64,000 nt of DNA from Plutella xylostella (GCF_932276165.1 NC_063986.1:4848501-4912500), one strand, 5' to 3'; shown: positions 46,275 to 54,325, counted from the stretch's first letter. The notes: generated by a model not told the origin, from the letters alone. Made by a program: numbers and translations.

Positions 46275-47368
46275 AACATTTATTTGACACACTGAACAAT
46301 AAAAAACAGAAACAAAAAGAAAAAAAGAATACTACAAATAATTTATATGAAAAGAAAAAAACAGAAAATAATACAAACAAGCACGGTTGCTGTCCAGAGC
46401 GTCAAAAAGGCACCAGCTCAGCGTGTGCTGTGCCCAGGAGGCCACAGCGCTGGTTTTCAGCTGGCCCTAAGAGTTGTGACCTCAGTCACGAACGCGAGGT
46501 ACTTAATTAGGATGGGTTGTGTTGTGTTGTGTGTGTGTGTGTGTATGTGTGTATGTGTGGAATGTGTGTATATTTGAGTAAGCTAGGTTGGTGTATAAGT
46601 AGATATAAGTAGGTACATTAAGTAAAAATATATATTTATAAATAATAAGACGCATAATACTAGTTTATAAATAAACCATAAATAATAGAATAGGTACAAT
46701 ATAAATGCATAACATAATATAATAAGAGTTACATAAAAGTACGTAAGTAGGTAGCCGGTCCGGATACCGCGAATACATTATATTACGAGTATTATGTAGG
46801 TAGGTATAAGCCACAGAGAGGTATAAGCCTGCAGAGGCATATAATATTTTTTCAGTATCCGGGCGCGACCCGTTCAGTCTGCCCGCGTCATCCCGCCAGC
46901 CGTGCGTAGATAACGGGACGAGGCGGCGCCCGCGCACATACGCCCGGATACCGAGCACCCCACGAACAGCTAGCAACAGGCAACAACTAACATTAAACAC
47001 CAGTGGCATGCTTCTGCAAGTTTATCATAATTATAATGACAACTTCTACCATTTTTATCGCTTGTGTAAACTTTAGTCTGTTTAGTAGTCAGCCTTTGAT
47101 AAAACCCCTAAATTGATACTTACTATCTTTTTTGCATCGTAATAGACATCATGGACCGCATAATTTATTTGTTGAATTTAATGCGCCATCCACTGTCTCC
47201 ATTCTCCCTTTCCTTAACTTTGAGTCTCTTATATTAATCATTTTATTATTTTCAGAACCACAGAGCGACGAAATAGCGGAAACAACAGCAGTCGGCGAGG
47301 AACTCAAGTACCACTGCACGAAGTACACCTTCATTAGTAATAAACTACCGAACAAACTGCCTATGTGA
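31744..47368 (+). CDS. Zwilch: Zwilch, RZZ complex kinetochore protein (14 exons)
   Basis: Exons: 31744-31869, 32042-32096, 32181-32322, 32522-32765, 33130-33300, 33705-33850, 34366-34580, 43359-43438, 43533-43756, 44260-44473, 44939-45074, 45451-45595, 45920-46056, 47256-47368. All have GT-AG borders and matching phases; the total is 2148 nt, 715 residues plus stop. The ATG at 31744 has A at -3 and G at +4. Zwilch with Rod and Zw10 recruits dynein and Mad1/Mad2 to kinetochores. Family blocks seen: LPMWILCTPTEQQ (exon 4), GSPCNSLWRSL (exon 6), NDFTYTLWDIL (exon 7), LLIQALKFISSGKIRPF and SKLVLKLSRGHS (exons 8-9), WYRVKL (exon 13). It is longer than the roughly 590-640 residues of human and fly. 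Intron 7 is 8.8 kb, with five partial exon-7 copies and an antisense DIRS-like element. A coiled-coil or signal peptide is not evident. The exon models are my own; transcripts could shift a border. Confidence 0.9.
34012..34246 (-). mobile_element. SINE family 2 fragment in zwilch intron 6
   Basis: Carries the body and tail of the SINE at 19536-19870 without the tRNA head. A local expansion of TAGATCTAGA-like units is present at 34160-34215. Confidence 0.75.
34366..34580 (+). CDS. Zwilch: zwilch exon 7, the intact copy
   Basis: 215 nt with a good acceptor (CCAACCCCCAG) and donor (AAAG|GTTAGT), phase 2 in and phase 1 out. It is the only copy of the array with the complete 5' half (REIPGSKRQNNTKRLNDLLN), an acceptor in phase and no lesion, so it is taken as the used exon. 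It encodes a Cys- and Ser-rich stretch followed by SSNDFTYTLWDIL. Confidence 0.9.
34866..34997 (+). pseudogene. zwilch exon 7 partial copy 2
   Basis: Covers the 3' part of exon 7 from ACCGCACAG|TGG to the intact donor. The 5' half and the true acceptor are missing. ACCGCACAG could act as a cryptic acceptor, but the resulting 124-nt exon would be out of frame. Confidence 0.9.
35289..35420 (+). pseudogene. zwilch exon 7 partial copy 3 (stop codon)
   Basis: Same span as copy 2. The conserved TGG (Trp) has become TGA at 35297-35299, an in-frame stop. The donor is intact. Confidence 0.9.
35699..35830 (+). pseudogene. zwilch exon 7 partial copy 4 (donor lost)
   Basis: The coding part is open and close to exon 7, but the donor GT has mutated to AT (AAAG|ATTAGT at 35831). 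No proper acceptor. Confidence 0.9.
36115..36315 (+). pseudogene. zwilch exon 7 partial copy 5 (longest)
   Basis: Begins within the 5' half (TTTCAAACGCCAGAAC) and runs to an intact donor. One Asp codon is changed to Tyr (LELYQGR). The nearest AG (GGGGTCAG) would give the wrong phase. Confidence 0.88.
36594..36744 (+). pseudogene. zwilch exon 7 partial copy 6, split by DIRS
   Basis: Starts at GAAGTGGAAACCTACGCG and is open up to GATATATT. The remaining GAAAG and donor-like GT are found at 43045-43051, on the far side of the DIRS-like element. Confidence 0.9.
36745..36970 (-). repeat. DIRS 3' inverted repeat with terminal extension
   Basis: 36783-36887 is inverse to 42948-43044 and 36884-36970 is inverse to 41869-41977; the latter two are parts of one repeat separated by the piggyBac-like insertion. 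The outer 38 bp (36745-36782), containing the small palindrome GAACTTCTCAAGCGAAGTTC, are absent from the other end, as in DIRS-1. Confidence 0.88.
37028..37143 (-). repeat. DIRS internal complementary region
   Basis: 37028-37097 is the inverse of 36745-36814 (one mismatch) and 37098-37143 is the inverse of 42999-43044. The region therefore equals the fused ends of the element in inverse orientation. In the DIRS model it templates the join of the two ends when the single-stranded circle is made. Confidence 0.9.
37144..37654 (-). other. DIRS 3' noncoding region
   Basis: AT-rich sequence between the recombinase stop and the internal complementary region. No ORF of note. Confidence 0.6.
37655..38578 (-). 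CDS. DIRS tyrosine recombinase
   Basis: About 307 residues from the first listed start (TTG at 38578); an ATG lies at 38569. The N-terminal helical domain (TATQYNVTYKLWWDFC) precedes the catalytic domain with Arg139 (ICTGHRVQTLSLI), Lys167, His250-x-x-Arg253 (SGHSTRHAS), Trp276 and Tyr287 (KFYHRQV). This is the full active set of tyrosine recombinases. It integrates the circular DNA copy by strand exchange. The frame is open upstream to a TAG at 38671-38669 and overlaps the RT ORF by about 65 nt in the -1 frame. That upstream part (YPGCSEALRVAFLNRETPTS) resembles the start of related recombinases, so the true protein probably begins there by frameshift or another recoding. It has no lesions. 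Confidence 0.9.
   Translation of the reverse strand: MDLMLASISKNTATQYNVTYKLWWDFCKLKKFQPYQANLTAVLSFLTEQFNKGASYGTLNSHRSALSLLLGNEIGSQDQVKRLLKGAYKLRPTAPKYTSTWDPQVVLDYISNWFPNTDLSLQQITKKLTILLAICTGHRVQTLSLIKLRNIKIDHNGVKILISDIIKTSAPGRNQPLLILPYFDQNKNICPATTIKDYIEVTKDLRQTSNNNLLLTFKRPHKAATAQSISRWIKQVLSESGVDVSVYSGHSTRHASTSAASSSGLSVEAIRKAAGWTKNSETFAKFYHRQVLDEGSFAKSVCLLRGN
38602..40473 (-). CDS. DIRS reverse transcriptase / RNase H / methyltransferase-like protein
   Basis: 623 codons, intact. RT domain at residues 60-330 with FMASIDLKES (Asp136) and the YIDD box at 200-203. RNase H at 355-475 with TDAS (Asp364), YLELLA (Glu396), RVDNTT (Asp421) and NVEADEESR. The region 500-580 (IDLFASR, DPEALAVDAF, FYAFPPFPLI, GILVYPLWPSQPWFP) resembles the Dam-like adenine methyltransferase domain of DIRS elements; its usual D/N-PP-Y/F box is FPPF here. 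The first codon listed is GTG, overlapping the gag TGA (GTGA) in the -1 frame, with open frame continuing upstream. So this protein is likely made by -1 frameshift or reinitiation and not from its own ATG. The methyltransferase assignment is by pattern only. Confidence 0.92.
   Translation of the reverse strand: MTQVHAGRLRNCYNCGSQITKNHVILNWIRDGFPIPLVGEVIQSSVPLNTFTSLEKQNMYLEIQNLLELGAISACEPNSEQFISNIFLAPKSNGGYRFILNLKTFNKFIEKNHFKMEDFRTASKLITKNSFMASIDLKESYLSLAISSDFHKYLRFQFENTTYEFKAMPYGLSVAPRTFTKLMKEVVSHLRRRGFMSVIYIDDLLCVGKTYIECLNNVKETILLLECLGFVINYTKSQVEPSQTCKFLGFIYNSVDMTISLPTEKRNHILHLVEKFSSLPKCSLRDYAHLIGVLTAACPAVRYGWVYTKQLERQKFIMLQDRSYDSKVRFTNEILPDLVWWSTHINTTYNPIGNTNFDLEIFTDASMTGWGAFSNNSRASGTWQECEVIFHINYLELLAVFFGLKCFAREKSNCNILLRVDNTTAISYVNRMGGVQFPHLNNLARSIWQWCEERGIWLFASYINTKDNVEADEESRKVNPDVEWSLSESAFQTIVNAFGQANIDLFASRTNAKCETYVSWQRDPEALAVDAFTLNSNNLSFYAFPPFPLILKCLSKIINDKAEGILVYPLWPSQPWFPLLNSLIISDVIYLDSDVNLLPSYRTHNQRFNRFTLAAAKLSGSRF
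40470..41416 (-). CDS. DIRS gag, second exon
   Basis: Open from a predicted acceptor (TTTTGTTTTAG|ACATT at 41418-41417) to TGA at 40472-40470. It is acidic and Pro-rich at the start (PPQPEGPILEEPP). A conserved-looking core with LPILRKGLSKDEKDKLL, FPDNCKLLRAPTLN and GLGITAVNRALSLLLA follows, as in gag of DIRS-like and Ngaro elements. The Arg/Pro/Ala-rich tail (GRAATQRYNPYNPAARRAPP) is very GC-rich. Joined to exon 1 it gives 359 residues. It makes the nucleic-acid-binding particle protein. Without splicing the frame would start at an internal ATG (41483) inside the intron. Confidence 0.82.
41665..41797 (-). CDS. DIRS gag, first exon
   Basis: ATG at 41797-41795, then MPKRSKSEKIEFYSAKIRKL and a basic stretch (RRKKRLR), then acidic SDSSDSENNS. 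It ends at 41665 with a near-consensus donor CTCAG|GTAAGT. It joins exon 2 in phase 1 (...ENNS-D-IAPINN). The 248-bp intron (41664-41417) contains a direct repeat of GTTAACTCACGGTTAACC. The join is inferred from splice signals and frame; the basic N-terminus could serve as a nuclear localisation signal. Confidence 0.72.
41978..42947. mobile_element. piggyBac-like element nested in the DIRS 5' repeat
   Basis: 970 bp, flanked by TTAA (41974-41977, 42948-42951). Ends are inverted CACTAGAGT(A/G)GGCGCG. Subterminal direct copies of GGTCGCGCGGGCTACATA(T/C)GTAGCCC lie at about 42014 and 42733. TTAA targeting and the CACTAG end place it in the piggyBac superfamily. It interrupts the DIRS repeat exactly where the other repeat shows an undisturbed CTGGTTAAGTC at 36876-36886. 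Non-autonomous: only a short decayed N-terminal ORF remains. Confidence 0.9.
42433..42558 (-). pseudogene. Remnant of piggyBac-like transposase N-terminus
   Basis: ATG at 42558-42556, 41 codons, reads MAVNEGQIRKWLMEEEENSD and continues acidic to a stop. After the stop the same frame goes on acidic (SESEQ, stop, VEDLDEDD). An acidic N-terminus is usual in piggyBac transposases; no catalytic part is left. Assignment is by context. Confidence 0.5.
43052..43358 (+). repeat. LINE-derived sequence at the end of zwilch intron 7
   Basis: CTAATCGTCCACTGCTAAAT, AGGTCTCTCCCAAGGATACC and CCACTACTGGCTAC are the same LINE-type block as in the exon-7 array spacers, so this is the seventh instance of that unit's intron part. 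Confidence 0.6.
44788..44845 (-). mobile_element. LINE 3'-end fragment in zwilch intron 10
   Basis: CCCCACTGCTAGGGCACGGG followed by TCTCCTTCCAG is the inverse of the LINE end at 62530-62622. Confidence 0.6.
46237..46510 (-). mobile_element. Non-LTR 3'-end insertion with (TTTC)n tail, zwilch intron 13
   Basis: Minus strand: a body ending GTGTCAAATAAATG and then a (TTTC)n run (plus-strand GAAAGAAAG at 46240-46275). A similar end occurs at 59880-59940 on the plus strand. A polyadenylation-like AATAAA sits just before the tail. Confidence 0.6.
46519..46565. repeat. (TG)n microsatellite
   Basis: Interrupted GT/TGTG run in zwilch intron 13. Confidence 0.85.
46566..47255. other. Rest of zwilch intron 13, nothing recognised
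   Basis: The minus-strand ORF at 46665-47009 has no known motif and its GC-rich part (46855-46990) is short. I treat it as chance or repeat-derived. Confidence 0.35.
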
Positions 47369-47640
47369 TAGTAAATTAAGATATTATGATGTTGATAAGT
47401 GAATGTATTTTTTTCAGTTTTGGAAGTTAAATATCATTTTATAGGTATGTATAGATATACCCATGTAAGTTTGGGAATTAATCTATTAGTAGCTTTCTTT
47501 AATTATTTAATGATACACATACTTAATCATATAATAATGTATTATTATAACTATTGTAGGTACTTTTATATGTATAACTTTAAATATTGTATTATATCAG
47601 GTATAGCCATAGAAATCATATAATTAAAATATTTTTTTTA
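47369..47640 (+). other. zwilch 3' UTR, candidate poly(A) signal
   Basis: AT-rich sequence after the TGA. The first good signal is ATTAAA at 47623-47628, followed by a T-rich run. The transcript end is not established. Confidence 0.4.
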
Positions 47641-47875
47641 AGCAAAAATATACCGTTTCTGTCGTTTAATTCTTGGTCTATCACGGCCTATGGAAAGGTA
47701 CAAACACGATAGATTTTCAAAACGGAGCCATGTTTCATCAGTGTTTCTAAAAAAACTAACTGCTAAGGAATTTAAAGTACTTATCCTCATTTCTTCTTTT
47801 ATACTTAAGAGTTCTTACATCTTACGAGACTTTGCGGTAGGTAAGTAAACTCACAGGGGGTCACTCCATTTGACG

Positions 47876-48237
47876 AAAAACTAAGCTTCTTAGCGCTGTT
47901 GCGCGAGACACGACTCTTATCTCGTTATATTAAACTTGACAGCTCTCTTTCGTTAGGGTCAATTTATACTAGTACAGAGTCGAAGCGAATCGAAGCGTCT
48001 ATTCAATACTGAACATTACAAATACAACATTAACTCCACAGCATAACGCACACATTGCTACTGAGATTTTTAAAAGTCGCGCGCATTCTTCGCGCTTCGC
48101 GCGTCTACGCGTGACCAACGCAACCAACCATTCGTGCGGCTTTGCTTAAGTTGTGAAGAATTTGACGCTTCGCTGCTCTTCGACTCTGCCCCAGTATAAA
48201 TTGACCCTTAGTTTTTCTTCAGTATAGAGTAACCCTC
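47876..48237. mobile_element. MITE family B, interrupted by another MITE
   Basis: Ends GGGGGTCACTCCATTTGACG with AAAAACTAAG and the inverse of GGGTTACTCTATACTGAAG with AAAAACTAA. The body contains GTTGCGCGAGACACGACTCT and TTGACAGCTCTC, shared with copies at 54326 and 56039. Confidence 0.7.
47956..48207. mobile_element. 252-bp MITE inside MITE family B
   Basis: Ends GGGTCAATTTATACT and its inverse, flanked by TTA (47953-47955, 48208-48210). The inner arms are ACAGAGTCGAAG and CTTCGACTCTG. Confidence 0.78.
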
Positions 48238-48670
48238 CACATGCAAGACCAAATGATGCGCAAACGCACATTTGTTTACAAATACGCACCATGCACCGCG
48301 CGCCACGTGGCCAATTAACCACACATTACTCAATCATATTGTGGATCTATAAGAAGAATGTTTACTCAAACAGGTTGGAATTTTATGAGTGATCGGGCTG
48401 GGGGCTTACAGCTAAACAGTGTTGAAAGAGTAGTAGGTATTTTTTATAGCAAAATTCAAAATGCATGGGGTGACGCAGGGGCTTGTTCTGAACCACTTTT
48501 GTTCTACTAGGTAACTTATTGACTTTTGGAAATTATACTATCCTTACTAAATAGTCACATCACCACTTTTTAAGAAAAAGCAAAAAAATAGTCGCGAAAC
48601 AGAATAGTTTAGAATGAGCTGCAAAATCACTACTTTTCAGCTTAGGTAATTTTATTTGTGTAGATTTATC
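48238..48670. other. No gene seen
   Basis: AT-rich. A stretch near 48470-48530 (GCTTGTTCTGAACCAC, TTTTGTTCTACTAGG) faintly resembles the inner part of MITE family A. Confidence 0.35.
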
Positions 48671-48672
48671 TA

Positions 48673-49900
48673 AGGTGAAGTGCGGTAATTGCAACTATCC
48701 GGTAATTGCAACTAACTTCAATAACTCCCTCTAGAGTTACTTCATTGTAAAACGACAGACTAAAATCAATTTTACATCATAAAAGCTCTACCCAAAAATG
48801 TAAATGGCGCTGATAGCTCAAGAATTGTGGGAGTTATAAAGCTTTTTGTCATAGGCCATTTTGAGTCTGCTGGCCTCGGATGGACATGGTGTGCATTTTT
48901 ATTTTATAAAATAGTTTTAAGTGGTTCCTCGCAAGGTTTTTCAAAAAAAAAGTAAAAACTAATAACGGTAAGTCATTTTGTATGTATTTGTTTTATTCTA
49001 ACACGATTATTTTCCGAGTTTTCTGTGTAGTTACATTTACCAGACAAAAAATGCAACGTCAGGTAAATGCAACTATTTTGCAGTTTTTAGGGTGGTTACA
49101 ATTAGCTGCCAATTTTTGTATGAAATTGGAAAAAGCCAGTGATGGGGCAGTGAACATGAATATATCGATACAATCACTAATAATATAACACACAAATAAG
49201 AATAAAAGGCTGAATACCAAATTTTAAACATATCTATTAAGCATACATTTTTTTAGAAAACCTGCAAAATTCCACCCTGCATCCTGCCTGCGGTAAATTC
49301 CGAAAACTTTCCAAAAAAATTGTAAAAACGCTGTTTGATTAAACATAAGTAAAATATTTAATGTTGATTAATAAAAATATAGCTATTAATTTTTATCCCC
49401 GAGTTTTATTCTGCTACCATGGTCTTCTTGGCTTGTCGATGACAGACACTACATGACTGTCGATAAAATTACGATAAAGTTCCCATCACTATTTTTGAGA
49501 AATTAGTTGCAATTACCAGACCCACGGCTAAACAGTAGTTTCATGCGAAATTGGTCGTAGTTACAAGGAGATAAATGTCACAATCCTATGAATATTCTCT
49601 TAGTCTTGGTGTTTCAAATACACAATATACACCACACATAGAAAAATATGGAGATAAAACGATTAGTTGCAATTACCCGCCAGGAGGGGTAATTGCAACT
49701 ATTTCTGCCTTTGCCGGAACTTTTGGCAATAGCTCTTTATTCTTCAGAGTTTTTCTTTGTCATGATAGTAGAATAAAATCTACATAAAATTTTGACTTTG
49801 GCATGATTTTACAGTAATACTATTTCCTTATATATTAAGAATTATCAGATGATGAAGTTACGACTTCAATATTTTTAGTTGCAATTACCGCACTTCACCT
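48673..49900. mobile_element. TA-flanked MITE-like element, 1228 bp
   Basis: Inverted ends AGGTGAAGTGCGGTAATTGC continue AACTA, flanked by TA (48671-48672, 49901-49902). The inner end motif GGTAATTGCAACTA recurs inside in both orientations (48701, 49500, 49665, 49687, 49880). Short ORFs inside lack known motifs. Confidence 0.88.
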
Positions 49901-49902
49901 TA

Positions 49903-51468
49903 CTTATCTTATTATGTTTAAAATAGTTAAGTAGGTACCTAATAAATTTTTCGATCTGGAGTTTCACTGAAAACTTATTTAAATTCCACCTCATCCACAG
50001 CCAAAAGGGATCTGAAAGATATGGGTTAACGAGCAAAAAATATTCTGCGATCATAATTTGTTTACTTTGTATGTTTGGTGTAATGTGCACACCAACTAAA
50101 CACAAATCTGATTGAGGCATTGACTTATATATATATTATTTTTTTCCTGCACATTATATTGTTACTTCAGTACCTACATAAAAATGCATTACATAACCCA
50201 CCTACTTATCCCAGCAATTATCATTACTCGCCGATTACATATACGCACTAATTTGAACCAGCTGGGTAGGAACTCTACAGGTTTTGTAGGAGAAAATTAA
50301 GTGAAATCGTCCTTACCATCATTTTCATTTGGTTGAAATTGCAAAGCTTCAAACGTTGAAGCCTTCCGCTGAATTTCACATGATGTTGCGATTGTAGTCG
50401 CCGTTTTCAGTTGAAATTAGCGTGAATATAAATACCAGCCTAATTCCACGTTTGAAATGTTTAGTCGTTGTGGTACCACAGGTCAACTTGTACTTTTATA
50501 AAGTTACGAAAATGTTTTTTTTTTTTATAACAAAGGACACGGAATAGGTAAGTAAATACAAAATTTCTCACTAATTTGTCCGTTTCGAAGAGCTTTTTAA
50601 GGATTCGATTCCACAGATTCCACAGGGTATGTAGTGCACCTCACAGGGTAAACGGTTATTAAAAGCTGACATACTTAGGTACTTCAATTGGTTAAATTAA
50701 CTACTAAAATGCTATTTTCATATCATCAATATGAATTCATATAACTACTTATTTAAGTACCTACTTAATACTATTCGTAACGTAATCTCAGCTATAGCTA
50801 TAAATATCTACGATACCTTATACCTTCATCGATAAATATCTATGATATAAACTAACACCGTACCACCATACATTTACGTTTAACAACAGTTTATAGGCTA
50901 CCGGTGGCGATGGCACTAGCTCCACGATCTATTGCATATTTATCAATACATATGTTACGTTATACAGGAAATGGAACAGAAAACATATACTTAACGTAAA
51001 GTTAGCTCAGACTTAACCAGACAACTCCCAACTTTTTTCAAAAAAGCTTCTTGTATTTCGGCTATCTGGCAATGTGCATTTTTCGGTTTGCCAATGCAAA
51101 TTTTATAAAAAAAAAAGTTAAATTTGGATGTTTGTTTTGACTATTATCCTGCCTCTTGACTCTTTTCCAAGGATAGTTAAGATACGAAGACCATTTTAAT
51201 TCTCCCTAATGGTTAAGGACTTAAGCCGTAAGTGGCTGGTTTTTAACACCCTGTATAATGTATATAGTACCTATCTATATACCTATAAATAAATAGAGAT
51301 ATACTTAATAATAATAATAATCTTTATTTGCACACCATGAAACATAACTTAAATTTAACTTAATTAACATACCAAATTTGCTTTAAGCACCAGATTTTTT
51401 AACTAGCCAACGTACAAAAATATCTATCTAACTAACAAGACGTGGGTAAAGCTCAGGTAACCAACGTA
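49903..51468. other. No gene seen; small LINE-like tail
   Basis: AT-rich. A tract AATAATAATAATCTTTATTT at 51308 resembles a retroelement 3' end, and CACCCTGTATAATG at 51249 resembles a MITE terminus. Confidence 0.35.
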
Positions 51469-51602
51469 CAGTCAGCTGCACAAGTAGATATACACTTTTG
51501 TACCTTGTCAATCAAAATCCGCCTATCCATTCATTGAAACATTGACGGTTCGTCAGTTTGACAAGGTACAGAAGTGTACATAACGACTTATGCAGCTGAC
51601 CG
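51469..51602. mobile_element. 134-bp TA-flanked MITE (CAGTC family)
   Basis: Ends CAGTCAGCTGCACAAGTAG / inverse with one or two changes, then GTACCTTGTCAA in both arms. TA at 51467-51468 and 51603-51604. Confidence 0.82.
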
Positions 51603-52137
51603 TACCTACTATTCTATGGTATGAGTGCAATTAACTTAGTCGTTCTGTAATCGTTACAAAATGACATTGACACCGACAATTTAATTCTAACCGCAGTAAT
51701 ACCACCCAAGTCACCCAACCCATACGCATTTTGTAATTTGATTGTGTATTGTCCTGAGGTAGGTAGGTAGACTTGCTTAGTTTTGGCTAGGTATCCACAT
51801 GGCAGGTTCAACAACTTAAATTATCCTTCAAGCTACTTTTATCTACTATGTCTATGTATACTTTTAATGCTAGATACCACTGCCACTGGTTTTTAAAGTA
51901 CACACGGCAACGTCAAATGGTTGGCAGGGCACACTAACGTAGTGTATGTGTGCACACTAACGTTGTCTATGTGTGCATAAACGCAGAAATCGGTTTACAC
52001 ACCAGTAACAAACCACACACACACACAACAGCACAAACGAGTTTGCGCGTAGGCAAACGCCCGTATACCAGCTGTGACATAAAAATATCAACCGGTAGTG
52101 TTAGTGAAATAGTTATAAAATTGATGTGAAGCAAAAT

Positions 52138-52415
52138 GGCGTAGTGACGACCGAATGGCGTAGTGGTTAGTGACCTGACTACTGAGCCGATGGTCCCGGG
52201 TTCGATTCCCGGCTGGGGCAGATATTTGTTTAAACACAGATATTTGTTCTCGGGTCTTGGATGTGCCCGTAAAATGGCAATAGGCCCGCCCCCTATTACA
52301 TTGGGACTAACATAACACTCTGGCGAAAAGTGGGTGCAGCAATGCACCTCTGCCTACCCCGCAAGGGAGTACATTAGTACAAGGCGTGAGTGCGTGTTTT
52401 TTTTTTTTTTTTTTT
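52138..52415 (+). mobile_element. SINE family 1, full length with 11-bp target duplication
   Basis: Head with A box (TGGCGTAGTGGTTAGTGACC) and B box (GGTTCGATTCCC), body to ACAAGGCGTGAGTGCGTG, and a T-run end. TGAAGCAAAAT flanks both sides (52127-52137, 52416-52426). Confidence 0.9.
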
Positions 52416-52445
52416 TGAAGCAAAATTTCACTACCTGTGTCTATA

Positions 52446-52508
52446 CACTTCGTAGCTCATTGGTAGAATGTTAGACTAATGAAACATAGGTCGTGAGTTC
52501 GAGTCCAC
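52446..52508 (+). other. tRNA-like module, left arm of the Tc1-like element
   Basis: TAGCTCATTGGTAGAATG resembles an A box and GTGAGTTCGAGTCCACG resembles a T-arm with B box, about 34 bp apart. The anticodon arm does not fold in the standard way. A tRNA-derived sequence or Pol III promoter is possible; I do not call a functional tRNA. Confidence 0.5.
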
Positions 52509-52801
52509 GGATGGTTATTTTTATTTAACTTAATTAAAATTTTGCGTTCATTTAAACGCTGTTGAGTATAAAATTAATATATTTGAAACTGACAAATGAC
52601 TACCAGCTGCATAGCTGTCGACTATTTCTCTTCGCCAAAAATATATGATTCGTTCTTCATTTGAGAATTAAAATCATTCTACCCTCATACAATATGAATA
52701 AACGAAATTTGTTTTTAGTTTTAGTGACAATTCACCTCTGCGTCTGCAAAGTGATTCACTTTGTGATTTGTCAATTTAATTAATTACTCTTCGCAGTCAC
52801 T

Positions 52802-53387
52802 ATGGAAAGTCACTTAACCATGTTCAAAAAGGCGGAGATAATCGTATTTATATGAACAAAACATTACAATTAGTGAAATCGCAAGACGTTTAACGGTAAG
52901 TAACATAGAATTGCAAATATTTTATTTGACTGTTAGAATATTTGTATTTGTATAAGCTAAGTATTTGTTTTTTTTGTTTGCAGAGGAGGACTGTTCAATT
53001 ATGGGTTCACCGATACGCAGATTCGGGACATGTAGACAGTAGTCGTCTATACGGATGCATCAACACGCCATCGAGAAATCGTAGCTGCACATAGCGCTGA
53101 TCCGTTCTGCAGCACCCGTTCTACGGCCACAACACATAATCTATCCCTACAAACCGTACGGGTTCACTTGCGTGCTGCTGGGTTGCGGTGTCGGAGGCCG
53201 ACGAAGAAAATTGCTCTAACCGATCAGCATCGTCGAAACAGAGTGCGTTTTGCGACTGACTATTTTAAACTTTGATTGGTGCAACAATGTGGTGATATTT
53301 AGTGATGAAAAGTCCTTTAAGTCAGACAAGGATGGACGTAAGATATTATGGCGAAAAAGTGGTGAAAATTATAGTTATTGGGGTTAG
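52802..53387 (+). pseudogene. Tc1-type transposase pseudogene with an intron
   Basis: Starts MESHLTMFKKAEIIVF, then breaks. It reads SEIARRLT to an in-frame splice (ACG|GTAAGT at 52895 and TTTGCAG|AGG at 52984), then RRTVQLWVHRYADSGH. After a frameshift come REIVAAHSADPF, TVRVHLRAAGLRCRRPTKK, HRRNRVRFATDY, a stop, and IFSDEKSFKSDKDGRKILWR. This is the order of a Tc1 transposase: paired helix-turn-helix, then the first part of the DDE domain with the second Asp (FSDEK). At least two frameshifts and stops, and the C-terminal third is missing. It cannot make active protein. Confidence 0.8.
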
Positions 53388-53871
53388 CTCAGTAATTTTT
53401 ATTTTTTCCATTCGTATAAGATTTTAGTTATTTTGTTAAATACTTATTATTATTAACAATTATGGGTAAGCCAATGTGTTAATGATGTTATTGTTACTGA
53501 GGTTGGAATAAGTTATCTTATATCTAGCTAATTAACATGTTGATTCATATAACTAATGACTTGCCTATTTACTTTAGTAAAACAGCCAGTCCATCCTTTT
53601 CTGATGTTTATTATGATTTAAAACTGCTAATTGAAAATTTTCCTTATTAATATAAACTAAAACTATGTTTTAAAACGGAAAACAACAAAAACGTAACATC
53701 CTTAATGTTTATGTTACGGCAAGAATAAATTTGGTAATTTTAACACTTAATAACTTGTTTCATTTACTTTCTTTGTTGCTTTTATTCGTATATACTACAA
53801 TAATATTATTAACCATATTAAAAATAAATTAAATCTATAAAAAAAACAAAAAAGGAATATTGTAAGTTCAG

Positions 53872-53944
53872 TGGGATTTGAAGCACCATACCGATTATTG
53901 TAAGTCTTGTATCATACCAACTGAGCCATTCAATCTATTACAAT
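53872..53944 (-). other. tRNA-like module, right arm of the Tc1-like element
   Basis: Minus strand: TGGCTCAGTTGGTATGATAC (A-box-like) and GTGCTTCAAATCCCAC (B-box-like, degenerate). It lies at the mirror position of the left-arm module, next to the inverted GAAGCAAAATTTT. Confidence 0.5.
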
Positions 53945-54325
53945 GCCTCGCAAAATTTTGCTTCATATCATAAAAACAATGAATCATTGTCACTGGCACA
54001 ACTACATGCTTACAATATCCGTGTGTGGGTTGCCCAGAACTAAATAATTACGTCGACGTCGCCGACACACACATACACTACCTACGTTAGTGTGCCCTGC
54101 CAACCATTTAACGTTGCCGTGTGTACTTACTTATACCTATTTACTTAATAAGTATTTATGGACTTATGACCGGCTGATGAAAGTTCACTTACAAAAATTC
54201 ACCCCGTATACTCTCTACTCTCACAAGGCTTGCTTGCTTTCAATCAAAGTCAATCCATGTGTCTTGTCAGTCCCGTGCCTCATTAGGGGTAAGTGGGAAC
54301 ACTTGCTGCTGTGTCTTAGATCACG

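Larger units (their letters stand above)
51901..54123. mobile_element. Tc1-like transposon with tRNA-like modules in both arms
   Basis: Inverted ends CACACGGCAACGT(C/T)AAATGG continue TTGGCAGGGCACACTAACG. TA at 51899-51900 and 54124-54125. Inside, each arm holds GAAGCAAAATTT followed by a tRNA-like block pointing inward (52446-52508 and 53872-53944). Between the arms lies a decayed transposase on the plus strand. A SINE (52138) has inserted in the left arm. Confidence 0.82.

Noticed and set aside
46665..47009. 114-codon minus ORF in zwilch intron 13
   Set aside because: No motif, lies antisense in an intron, and half of it is low-complexity Tyr/Ile-rich translation of AT-rich DNA.
52150..52220. 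tRNA gene
   Set aside because: It is the head of a full-length SINE with an 11-bp target duplication.
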